Positions 24,112 through 36,200 of a stretch of DNA of 64,000 nucleotides are shown one piece after another. The notes under the pieces are model-generated. The model saw only the letters and a list, made by a program, of their open reading frames with translations. It was not told the origin of the DNA and made no database searches. Source of the stretch: Coffea arabica (lineage: Eukaryota > Streptophyta > Magnoliopsida > Gentianales > Rubiaceae); NCBI RefSeq assembly GCF_036785885.1, contig NC_092323.1, forward strand, positions 25,366,501 through 25,430,500, written 5' to 3'. The translations under genes were made by a program, and so were the position numbers. The number at the start of each line of letters is the position of its first letter. The stretch's first letter is position 1.

Positions 24112-25141
24112 ATGGCTAATCTTACAAAACAAGAGTTCGTACCTCTTGATATTTTTGGAAAAAATTATTTATCATGGGTATTAGATGTTGAAATTCATCT
24201 TGAGGCAATGGGTCTTGGTAATACTATTGTGGAAAAAAATGAATCCTCAAGCCAAGACCGTGCCAAAGCTATGATTTTCCTTCGTCATCATTTAGATGAA
24301 GGATTAAAAATAGAGTATCTTACTGTTAAAGATCCTCTTGTCCTTTGGCGAGATTTGAAAGAAAGAGTCGACCACCTGAAGTTGGTCGTTCTTTCAAAAA
24401 CTCGATATGATTGGCTTCACTTACGGCTGCAAGATTTTAAATCTGTCAATGAATATAATTCAGCCATGTTCAGAATCACTTCTCAATTATCATTATGTGG
24501 CGAAAAAGTCACTGATGAAGATATGTTAGAGAAAACATTTTCTACTTTTCATGTCTCTAACATGCTCCTGCAGCAGCAATATCGAGAGAAGGGATTTAAA
24601 ATATTCTGAATTTATCGCATGTCTTCTCTTGACTGAACAAAACAATGAATTATTGCTGAAAAATCATAAGTCCCGACCAACTGGTGCAAGTCCATTCCCT
24701 GAAGCGAATGCGACCCAATTTCAAAATTCTGGTCGAGGTCGTGGACGTGGCCGTAGAGGTGACCGTGGAGGAGGCTGTGGACGTAGCCGTGATCGTAGTA
24801 AATTTGTGCCCCGTGAAAATTTTAACCGTGGCAAACAACAAAATGTTTCCCAAAAGAGGGAAAATAACTACGATCAGAAAAATGGAGAAAAGAAAGTTTA
24901 TGAAGAAAAATGCTACTGATGTGGTATGGAAGGTCATTGGTCCCGTACCTGTCGTACGGCTGAACATCTTGTTGAACTCTATCAAGCATCATTGAAAAAG
25001 AAAGACAAAGGTGTTGAGACAAATTTCATTGATCAAAAGAATGATTATGATGATGGTGATGATGCTGATATGACACACCTCGATGTAGCTGATTGTTTTG
25101 AGCATCCTGAAGATGTCAACAAATATCCCATGATTATTTAG
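24112..25141 (+). pseudogene. Copia gag (capsid/nucleocapsid), broken
   Basis: It starts with ATG and MANLTKQEFVPLDIFGKNY, a typical copia gag N-terminus. A frameshift near 24595 (after LLQQQYREKG) moves the reading to the frame with FIACLLLTEQNNELLLKNH. A GR-rich basic stretch follows (24730-24800). The zinc knuckle reads C-Y-stop-C-G-M-E-G-H-W-S-R-T-C at 24911-24952, with TGA where Arg (CGA) is expected. The C-terminal part is acidic (DYDDGDDADMTHLDVADC) and ends in a stop at 25139-25141. The 110 bp after it are non-coding. Confidence 0.85.
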
Positions 25142-25252
25142 ATATTTTTATGATACTTTATATCTTTCATGTAATTTCCTTTCCATTGAATATTTATTTT
25201 CGCATCTTTATTAATATTTATTTTTGTTTGAAATTTTTCTTCCTAAAGAAGA

Positions 25253-28200
25253 AATGGATGTCAAATATTTGGGATTAAATAATGGTGATGATAATATTTG
25301 TCTCATTGATAGTGCTACTACGCACATCATATTGAAAAATAAAAAATAATTTTCTTGTTTGAAAATGGGAGAAATAAACGTTAATACCATTAGTGGTAGT
25401 GCAAAATTGATTGAAGGCTCCGGAAGAGCCAATATATTTCTCCCTGAAGGGATTAAAATTATTGTAAATAATGCACTATTCTCTCCCAAGTCTCGAAGAA
25501 ACTTATTGAGTTTTAAAGATATCCGCGAAAATGGATATCATATCGAGACAATGACTGAGACAAATGGTGAATTTTTATTAATCACAAGTATCATTTCTGG
25601 AAAAAAATGCGTAGTAGAAAAATTACCTTCTTTTTCTTCTGGGTTATATTATGCACAAATTAGTGCAATTGAAATTCATCACCTAGTAGACCAGAAGTCT
25701 ACTCTTCCTAATGATTTTATGGTTTCGCATGATCGTCTCGGACATCCCGGATCTATAATGATGAGACGAATAATTGAGAATTCACATGGCCACTCATTGA
25801 AAAATAAAAAAGTATTAACAGCCAATGAATTCTCTTGTGTTGCTTGTTCTCAAGGGAAATTAATTATTAGACCATCACAAGTTAAAATTGAGACTGAATC
25901 CCCTGCATTTCTAGAACGAATTCATGGTGATATATGTGGGCCTGTAGATCCACCATGTGGACCATTTCGATATTTTATGGTGCTAATTGATGCATCAACT
26001 AGATGGTCACATGTATGTTTATTATCTACTCGTAATTTGGCGTTTGCGAGATTTCTTGCTCAAATAATTAAATTGCGAGCACAATTTCCAGATTACCCAA
26101 TAAAGAAAATTCGTCTAGATAATACTAGTGAATATTCGTCACATGCTTTTGACGATGATTGTATGTCCATTGGAATAACTGTTGAACATCCTGTAGTTTA
26201 TGTTCACACACAAAATGGTCTAGTCGAATCACTTATTAAACGGCTACAATTAATTGCTAGACCATTGTTGATGAGGTCTAAATTTCCTTCATTTGCTTAG
26301 GGACATGCTATTTTACATGCAGCAACACTTATGAGAATTAGGTCGACAAGTTATCATATTTATTCTCCCCCTACAATTAACTTTTGGTTATGAACCCAAT
26401 ATTTCTCATTTACGAATATTTGGTTGTGCGGTGTATGTCCCAATTGCACCGCTCCAACGTCGTAAATTGGGCCTCCAAAGAAGATTGGGGATATATGTCG
26501 GATATGAATCACCTTCAATCATTAAATATATGGAACCATTAACAGGTGATTTATTTACTGCGAGATTTGCAGATTGCCATTTTGATGAATCACATTTTCC
26601 GACATTATGGGGAGATAAAAATCAACCTAAAAAGGAAATTACTTGGAAAAAATTGTTGAATTTCCTTGATTCTCGTACTAAAGAATGTGAACTAGAACTT
26701 CAAAGGATTATACATTTGCAAAAAATTGCAAATCATTACCGGATGCATTTAATGACTCCAGAAGAGTTACTAAATCACATATTCCTGCTGAAAATGCTCC
26801 GATTAAAATTGATATCCCTGAAGGACAAATTACAAGTGCTAATGAGTCTAAAGCACGCTTGAAGCGTGGGAGACCTCTTGGTTCCAAAGATAAAAATCCT
26901 CGAAAGAAAAGAGGAGTAGATGAATAAACAATTAGTGACAAAATTCAACCTCCTGAAGAGGTCGCTCCTAAAGAGCCAATTCTTGAAGAAAATGAAATTA
27001 TAGAAAATTCAATAAATTTTGTCACTTCAAGAAAAAGTTGGAACCGAAAAGAAATAATTATTGATAGTATTTTCGCATATAATGTAGCACTTGATATTAT
27101 GACAGAGGACGAGGATCATGAGCCTAGATCGGTTGATGAATGTCGAGGTAGAAATGATTGGCCAAAATGGAAAGATGCGATCCAATCTGAATTGGACTCA
27201 CTAACTAAAAGAAAAGTTTTTGGACCTGTAGTCCAAACACCTAAAGGTGTAAAGCCAGTAGGATATAAATGGGTATTTGTGAGGAAAAGAAATGAGAAAA
27301 ATGAAATTGTGAGGTATAAAACAAGACTTGTAGCCCAATGATTTTCACAAAGGCCTGGATTTGATTATGATGAAACGTATTCACCTGTAGTGGATGTTAT
27401 CACATTTAGATATCTCGTGTGTTTTGCAGTACATGAAAAATTAGATATGCGTCTAATGGACGTCGTTACTACATATTTATATGGGAATCTTGAAAATGAT
27501 ATTTATATGAGAATCCCCGAAGGGTTCAAAATGCCTGAAGCATGCAAATCAAATCCTAAAAATATTTATTCTATTAAATTACAAAGGTCTCTGTACGGGT
27601 TTAAACAATCTGGACGTATGTGGTATAACCGCCTCAATGAATTTTTAACTAAAGAAAGTTATACAAATGATCCAATATGTCCATGTGTTTTTATCAAGAA
27701 AAATAGATCAAATTTTGTGATAATTGCTGTATATGTTGATGATCTAAATTTGATTGGAACTCCTGAAGAAATTCAAAATAGTGTTGAATATTTGAAGAAA
27801 GAATTTGAGATCAAAGATTTTGGAAAGACAAAATTCTGTCTTGGTTTAGAAATTGAGCATTTGAAAGGTGAAATTTTTGTCCACCAAACTGTTTATACCC
27901 AAAAGGTATTAAAATGATTTTATATGGATAAAGCACATACATTAAGTACCCCAATGATCGTCAGATCATTAGATCCTAATAAAGATCCTTTTAGACCACG
28001 AGAGGAAAATGAAGAGATACTTGGTCCTGAAGTACCATATTTCAGTGCAATTGGTGCACTAATGTATCTTGCTAATTGTACAAGACCTGATATATCATTT
28101 GCAGTGAATTTATTAGTAAGATTTAGTTCCTCACCCACAAGACGACATTGGAATGGTATTAAACATATTTTTCGTTATCTCCAAGGAACAATTGATCTTG

Positions 28201-28735
28201 GTTTATTTTATTCAAATAAATCCAAATCTGAATTGGTTGGTTATGCTGATGTTGGGTATTTATCTGACCCGCATAAAGCAAGATCTCAGACTGGCTATCT
28301 ATTTACATATGGAGGTACAGCCATTTCTTGGCGATCTACAAAACAATCATTAGCCATCACTTCATCGAATCATGCTGAAATAATAGCAATTCATGAAGCC
28401 AGTCGAGAATGTGTTTGGTTAAGATTAATGACCCACTATATTCGAAAGAGTTGTGGGTTATCCTCCGAAAAAGAAAATCCTCCAACTATATTATATGAAA
28501 ATAATGCAGCTTGTATGGCCCAATTGAAAGGGGGATATATTAAAGGAGATAGGACAAAGCATATTTCACCAAAATTCTTTTTTACTCATGATTTGCAAAA
28601 GAATGGTGAAATTGATGTGCAACAAATCCGATTAAATAATAATTTGGCGGATTTATTTACCAAGGCATTGCCAACTGCAACATTTGAGAAATTGGTGAAG
28701 AGTATTGGAATGCGACGATTAAAAGATCTCAAATG
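25253..28735 (+). pseudogene. Copia pol: protease, integrase, RT, RNase H (broken)
   Basis: Protease is marked by CLIDSATTH (25300). The GAG-pre-integrase zinc region is HDRLGHPG then CVACSQGK (25729-25855). The integrase core has HGDICGPV, KKIRLDN and a late Glu in QNGLVESL. RT contains SLYGFKQSGRMW and the catalytic YVDD at 27735-27746. RNase H shows ISWRSTKQ, NHAEIIAIHEA, ENNAACM and LADLFTKALP, ending at 28735. Stops at 25348 (TAA), 26298 (TAG for Trp), 26926 (TAA), 27339 (TGA) and 27915 (TGA for Arg), with a frameshift around 26390, disable it. Confidence 0.92.
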
Positions 28736-28866
28736 ATGTTTGCATCAGGAGGAGAAATTAATACACAAGAATAGTGTACTCTTTTTCCTTCACTAGGGTT
28801 TTTGTCCCGATGGATTTTTCTCTAGTAAGGTTTTAACGAGGCATATTCTTTGTGTAATGGACATCC

Positions 28867-28875
28867 AAGGGAGAG
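28867..28875 (+). other. Polypurine tract of the copia element
   Basis: AAGGGAGAG ends directly before the 3' LTR start at 28876, the expected site of plus-strand priming. Confidence 0.8.
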
Positions 28876-29225
28876 TGTTATGAAACAACTAAAATGTGGA
28901 TGTCCCTTTGTATTCCCAAGAGAATTAATTCATGTTTTATGGCTATATTATGTATAGAAGTTACAATCCATAAATCTATTCATGTAGTGGAGAAACCGTT
29001 TCATAGGTTTCTTCATATTATTGTAGTAGTGGGTGTTTAATAGAATTGATGTACCTTTAATCTTGTAGTACCTATATATAGAGGTACATTGACACCTTTT
29101 GAGATGACTTTTGTATCTTATTGGAATAAAAGAATACCACTCTCTATTTCCCTACTTCTTTCTCTACTTCTTTCTCCAATATTTCACTTGATATTATAGT
29201 AGCTTATCTTATTAGTTTTATAAGA
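28876..29225 (+). repeat. 3' LTR of the copia element
   Basis: 350 bp, same termini as the 5' LTR. It contains AATAAA-like 'ggaataaaag' near 29122 where the 5' copy has 'ggaatagaag'. Confidence 0.95.
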
Positions 29226-29230
29226 ATAAT

Positions 29231-30287
29231 GTCACACAGCTACCATTTCACCTTTTCCTGTTCTATCGTGTTTTGAAATATCAATAAGGTAATGACATGA
29301 GAAAATTAATTTCCATATATATTTGAAGTAGTAAATTAACACGGATGTAAATTAACACAAATAGTAACACAGTGGAAAAAAAAACAATAAATACCTACTT
29401 ATTTGACTAACCTGAAAGACTCTTTATTAACATGATTTCTATAGAAGATAATCTCAATTATTCTACAATTATTCTTCTTGTATTAAACATATCAATAAAA
29501 TTTTGTTTATATATCATGCATCCATCCATAATAATATAATTTTTTTTAAACTATGAATTTATATAGAATTTACTCTTTTACTTAACATGTTTTTCCCCCT
29601 GGATTCTAATGGAAGACATCAAAGAAGCCCAAAACATTTTAGATTGTGTTTTATTTCCCCAATTTTATCTGCTTACATCATCATTACAATTTTCAATACA
29701 CCTTTTTATCTTCCCAATTACCTTTTTATCTCACATACATCACATCACAAAAGGTGCTACCGTAAAAATATTCCAAATAAAACACAATCCAAACAAACCG
29801 ATTAAATTAATGTTGAATTCAAGAACAAATAAGAGACAAAGAACGAACAAGCATGACAAACAAAAGCAAACAAACAATCACCACATATAAAAAATTAACA
29901 GACAGCAGTGCCCAAGAAAAGAGAGCCCGTGGGAGGCAGAAGCACCATCAACATCATCATTCTTCCCAATGCACTCCTCCACTCTCAGTTTCCACCTTCA
30001 CAAACACTCCTCTTCTCCCATGTCTTTTTCTTTGCGACCAAATTGCTACAACTAAGAATAGCATTTTGACTCATTTTCTGAGATCTCTCTTTTTTCTCTC
30101 TCTCATGAGCTTGATATTTGCCACATTGTGCTAATACTTGGAATCCTAGCATTTGAGTTTCGATAGTTTCAAGAACATGGTCACACAAGTATTACAACAA
30201 AGGATTTTTTGTTTTTCGTTATAAGCTGAGTTCGTCATAGCTTGCTGCATTTTCTTGCTTGGAATCTCCATTGCAGAGGACCTTGAG
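29231..30287 (+). other. Probable promoter and 5' leader of the kinase-like gene
   Basis: No coding region recognised. C/T-rich leader-like sequence lies at about 29950-30100, and a splice-acceptor-like 'gttcgtcatag' near 30240 suggests a 5'-UTR intron. The boundary of the transcript cannot be placed. Confidence 0.35.
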
Positions 30288-33200
30288 ATGAGACTAGGTC
30301 AGTTCTTGTTCCCCAATGCCCCCTCAAAAGCTCCAAGAAATCAAGACACGTACTTTCACACACATTGCTTATTGGGATCTTTTTTCGTTCTTGCAGACAT
30401 TGTTTACCTATCTGTGTTTAACTAGGATTCGAGAATTCCTTTTAGTTTGTATCCAAACAATGGTTTTTGTTAGAACAGTTCTCTTAGGAAAAAAAAAAGA
30501 ATTGTCATAGGAAGGAAAGATAAGATGGGAGATTCAAAATGGTCTGAATTTCAAGAGAAATTGGAGTATCTAACTTTTGGGTCTAGTATAAAATGTGCTT
30601 GAAAGTGGTGCTTGAAGCTTCTTATGTTGTACTTTTGTCTGGCAAAAGCCAGATTGTAGTGGTGAAAGGAAAAAGGAAAAGAGAATTCTTGTCCTTGTCA
30701 TTGCTGCTGACATTGACTACTAATGATGTAGTTAACCTCATAATTAGTGTGCCTTGTTTTATCTATAATCACTAAAAGGCAAGTCAAATCTTCTATTCAC
30801 TTGTTAGCAATTGCCAATAACACCAAAAGTTTTTCTGATTTTGCTTTTTAGCAAAGCACATAAGTTAGAAAGTTTTCTAGTGATTGTAGGAGAGTTAAAG
30901 TCCTAGTATTAAAGGAAATGGTTTTGTTATTTTCTGCATAAAAACTCGTCTATCAATCTTTGTTGTGTCAATTATTCCCTAAATTTCTTTACTAGTATGC
31001 TTGTGAAAGAAAGTGGATGTTGCAATTTTTGTTTTCCTCCAAGTTATTTACTCAAAAACGTTTCTACATCTCCAAGTATTTTTTTTATTTAACTACAATT
31101 TGGATTGAATTTTTTAACTCATGCTTATAAATGGGATTTTCTTATTCGGTACCCTCAAATAACTTATGTCCGTGAGCAAAAAATAAAGAAAAAAAAAGTA
31201 AATCATCATGCTTATGTCATTGGATCAAATAAAGCTATGACATTAACTAGATATGGAACCAAAGTCAAGTAGAGAAGGGATTTTAACTCTATTTTTGGGT
31301 TAAAGGCCTAGTAATGAAGGTAGTAATTTTATTACCTTTATGCATAAAAACTCCTTTTCTATCAGACTTTGGAGAGTCAACTGTTTCATAAATTTGTTTT
31401 CTAAGGGTACTGTGACCATTTAGTAGTAGAAAGATTCAAGTCCTAGTATCCCACGAGATGTTTTAGTTATATGTCTATGGAAAAAAGTGGAAGTTTTCAT
31501 TGTTTATTCGTCCATTTTAATTAGTCAAAGAAGGATTCTACATCTCCAAGTTTTTTGCCGAACAGTTGGGATCAAATTCTTTAACTCATGATTGTAAGTA
31601 GGATTATTCTATCCAGTTTTCTTGATAATTGATATCTGGGAGCAAAAATAAAGCAAAGACAAGTAGATCATCATGCTTATATCATTTGATTAAATAAAGC
31701 TTTGATACTATACGGAACCAAACTTGACTAGAGCAGGGATTTTAAACTTCATTTTGAATTCAAGTATTGCAACTAGTTAAATCAGTAACATGAAAGACTG
31801 ACTCTATTCATTGGCAATCTAAGATTAAAGGCCGGTTGTGGTTCATGTTGTCAAAGTTTCTCACGTTGGAGAATAGAGATTGTATAAATCTCAAGTAGGG
31901 GAAGTGGAAAAACTTAATGATGCCTCCCTAACAATTTGATTAACATAATATTTCTTCAACCGTGCCCTTTCCCACTTTTTATGTTGTATCAAATTTTTTT
32001 TTGGGTCTTGTCTCGGGTCTTGAGTTCTTATTGCCACAAATCTTTGAATTAAAATTCGGAAAAAAAAAGATACTTGCAGAGGCTTGTTGTTTTGGAAAAT
32101 ATTTAAGGTACTCAATATGTTTAAACCTTTATCAATCACTCCCTGCAACAAGGAGGGCCAACCTTTGGAGATTGATTGGGAGTTGGTGTACCACATAGAA
32201 GCTCTCTTCCTTTAGTCGATGGCAATTTTCCATGGCGTTTAGAGTTATAAAATATAGATTCTTCTGTCATAAATCAATCCTTCTGTATCAGCTGTACTGC
32301 TCCAGCTTGAGATTTTGTTTCTTTCTTTATGAATTTTTTTCCTGAAGGGCCTGTAGGCACAATTGGACTAAAACTTTCATTTGGCATTCTTTCTTATGTC
32401 TCTAAATGCTGAAACTCTGAGAATATTGTTGTGCAGTTATTCTTTTCCCTGGATTTTGGTTTCTTATTAGCCCATGTAAGCTGCATTTTTAGAATATTCA
32501 CATATTGTTCTGTTTATCCTCACAGAAAACCAGATAAATGATCGGGATTCATCCTCGGGACGAAGTCTGGATGGAAGTTTCAGGAAGCCTAGATCTGGTT
32601 TGCTTTTTTGGCTCTTTTTTTATGTTAAGTAGGATTCATTCATGAGCGGAATATATTTCTTTGGTAGATTCTATTGTTTAAATGGTACTTGCAGTTTGCT
32701 ATGCTTGGTTAATGAAAAATGCCTTCACTTGGCACTTTTACCTTTGCTATATTTGTATATACTTGGCTTTACTTCATTAGTGCATATGCAGGAAACTGGG
32801 AGAAGCACAGAAACATCAGTACAATAAAGGAATTATATTAGTAAACTCTTGCAAGCTGATTTTGGTTAAGGCTACGAAATTATTACCCCTGAATTGTGAG
32901 AAACTTATACAATCACTTAAAGTAGCTTAAATGTCTTGAAATGAGACATACTTGTCCAACTTAATTTGTAAGGTTCTCTGCATCCCCAAACATTCCAAGT
33001 GCCTCCAATATCCTAGCAAGTTCAAACTGTTCAAACTTATTACACCTCGGTAAGTGTTGGACCTTTTGAAGTTGAACAGTTATATCACCTGATGCCAGTG
33101 CAAGAATAAAAGGTTTGTGGCCATTGTAATCCAAATTATAAAAGAATATTTATATATGCAACATCTTGAGTTTCACTAAGTCATTATAAGCTCTGGTTTT

Positions 33201-36200
33201 AAAAGGTTAGTATATTTATATACCTCCATTATTTGATTATTAAGTCATATTGGTACAGAAATCCTTCTTGAATCCCTTCCTGGGCTTGTGGTTGACTTTT
33301 CTCAGTTCTTCAATAAAACTGTTTGTTCTCTGTTTTATTTTTGAAATTAAAAGGGTGTTCCTCTATCTTTCTTTTACTGGACTCCACCATACCAGTTCTG
33401 TTACTTTCTTGAAAGAGGTTAAAGTTGGTAACTTTTATTTATGTTGTATCTTATGATTTACTCGCATTTTTGTTACTGATATCTTATTTTGCAATCAAAC
33501 TATGACAAACATATCAATTTCATGCTCAATTAATTTTCTGCTCAACAAGTTAATAGAGGTATGTATAACTTCACAAACTGTACAGCTTTGGCTCCTAATG
33601 AAAGTCGTCATGAGCTTGGGCAAGTTTGCTTTGTGATCTTGTTTCAAGCAGTTTTCAGCAAACTAATACCACCAAGACCAGTTTCACTTTGCCACAATCT
33701 ATTGTTAAAAAAAATTATATCTCATTGTTATTTTCTGAATTGGAAAGAAGGGTTGTTTGCTAGTACATTTGCTAGTACGATACAGATGGCTTAAGCCTCA
33801 AGGCTAAGGACTTCAAGGAGGATAAAGACTTTTCTTGGTCATCAACAAGTTGAATTGGAAATTACTCAGATAGGCTTGTCAAGAATTTCCAAATTAGTTT
33901 TTGCAGATTGATGAAAGTATACTCGTTCTGTGGATCAGTCTTGAGATTGATGACACCATGTCTAGGATACCCTAACAGCTAACCTATACTCATCAAGAAA
34001 AATTTTTGCGTAATGCATGTGACTTTTGGATATGTGGAACTTAGTCCAATATTGGTTCCCAAAGTAGGCAAAAACAGCAACTAACTGTTTAGATATGATC
34101 AAGCAGGGGAATATATTTTAGAAACTAAAAAGTAGACATTTTGAAAAAAAATTGGGGAAAGGATATTCCGAAGGTTGACAAATAAGTCGGAAACAGCAAC
34201 TAAATGTCTAGACATGATCAAGCAGGGGATATATTTTAGAAACTAAAAAGTAAACATTTTCGGGGGAAAAAAACAGGGGAAGGATAGTCTGAAGGTTGAC
34301 AAAGAAGGGGAAAGTTAAGAAGTGCTTGTTGAATGATTTTATTAACAAGTTAAAAAAACAAAAAATAATAATCTACTATTAGATCTTTTTCATGATTTTA
34401 CATGTCTGGTAAATGCAGAGTGGTCACCATTCTCTGATTGAGAAAGAAAAGGTCAAACATAAAATTTAACTGATCAAATTAAAGGCACTGATTGGTTCTC
34501 ATGATGCAACAAATGAAAAAGACTTCTTGTCTCTTTGTTAGGGAAAGAAAAAGATAATCAATGAGCAAAAAGGTACCCAGTGATTGCTTACTTAAATTGT
34601 TTGGAGACCAATTTTACGTATTTTGGAAGGTCATAAATCCTGTATTGTTGGTGTAACAGAATGAAATGAAACAACATTACATCAGAAGCATATTATTTAG
34701 GCACTCCTTATGTCTTGCAATGTAGATAATAGACTACCTTTTCCCCTTCATGTCAGTACACTATGTCTATGACTGTTCTTTTCTAACCATTGTGTTCACT
34801 AGTGTTTATGTTATTCCTACTACTGCACAATTTTGTGGCCTGTCTTTGCTCCAGATGGCTTCCAATATGGTTGAAAGTGCTCAGTCGACAATTAGTTCTG
34901 CATACAAAATGGATAGATTCTAGACTAAACCTGCTTCTACTTGTTATCTGAGTGTTTACAAGCAAGTATTTTCTTATTGCGTTTCCTGTTTTGCCAGAAA
35001 ACTGTGTAGAACGTAAAAGTTCTTCATAAATGGAAGCTGATCTTTCCTTTATTTTCTTCTCCAATTTTACCTTTGCTGAACTTATGCAGATAACCTTCTG
35101 ATAAAGTTGTCCTTGTTCCACTGATACCTTATAGTTGAAGGTTTTTCTTGGTTCAACTATTCATTGTATTTTTTCTTGATACCAGACATGAAATCAACAT
35201 CAATTCGCCAATACACATTGTACTACCATTTATGATTTTCTTATTGTGTTTCCTGTTTTGCCAGAAAATTGTGTAGAACGGAAAAGTTCTTCATAAATGG
35301 AAGCTGATCTTTCCTGTATTTTCTTCTCCAATTTTACCTTTGCTGAACTTATGCAGATAACCTTCTGATAAAGTTGTCCTTGTTCCACTGATACCTTATA
35401 GTTGAAGGTTTTTCTTGGTTCAACTATTCATTTTATTTTTTCTTGATACCAGACATGAAATCAACATCAATTCTCCAATACACATTGTACTACCATTTAT
35501 GCTTTGGGATAAGCAGAAAATAATGCTGGTTATAACTCCCGTCACTTCTTCTTTTGATTTTATTTACTCGGATACCTGAAATAATTTGTCTTTGTGATAT
35601 TGTTAGTTGATCTCAGGAACTTTTATAATTGGAATTTATAACAGGTAGAATAGCACAGAGGATGTTGATTAAAGGGAAATCATGATCAAAACTAATTTAT
35701 TTTGTATACAAGGTTACTTTTCCTATTCCAAATATGACATATATTTAAAACCCTTGGTGCCCCTTGGCGCATGACAAATGTTATTAAAAAAGGATAATTG
35801 AGTAAAACAGCATAAAGTCATGTAATTTTGGTCTCTCTCATCTACTACTAATAGTGATCTTAGGCGTGCTCGAAGTTCTCTCTCATCTACTGCTGATGTT
35901 TTCCTTTTTCCGCAGATAGTGTTATTGAGTTTTTAGACAATTATTGCAAGTGCTGATTGCAAAGATTTGATGATTGCAGCTGCATCCTTACCTACTAAAT
36001 CCAGCTCTTCAAGCAAGTTCATTCCAACTTCAAAAAGGGTTTATAAAGTGCTCAAAGATTATGCAGCAAAACTTGTTGACCTCAACTTATTTACACAATG
36101 TGTTGAAGACTGGGTCCTGGAAAACTTACATACAGATAGTTACAACCATGAACAGTATTCTAACACTCCCTTTCAAATTGATGAGCTCTGTACCCTCGAT

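Larger units (their letters stand above)
23604..29225 (+). mobile_element. Complete Ty1/copia retrotransposon, inactive
   Basis: Two 350-bp LTRs, a 5-bp TSD (ATAAT at 23599-23603 and 29226-29230), PBS-like and polypurine sites, and gag-protease-integrase-RT-RNase H in copia order make this a full element of 5622 bp. The LTRs differ at about four positions by eye, all transitions, so insertion was recent. The coding region nevertheless has stops at 24917, 26298, 27339 and 27915 and frameshifts near 24595 and 26390. The RT wording (PKGVKPVGYKWVFVRKRNEK) suggests the Ivana/Oryco-type lineage, tentatively. The LTR ends are TG...GA rather than TG...CA. Confidence 0.95.

Noticed and set aside
24650..24985. 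Reverse ORF of 111 residues opposite gag
   Set aside because: It is the antisense shadow of the Gly/Arg-rich gag region.
29609..30134. ORFs upstream of the kinase-like gene
   Set aside because: They lie in leader or promoter-like DNA, overlap in several frames and resemble nothing.
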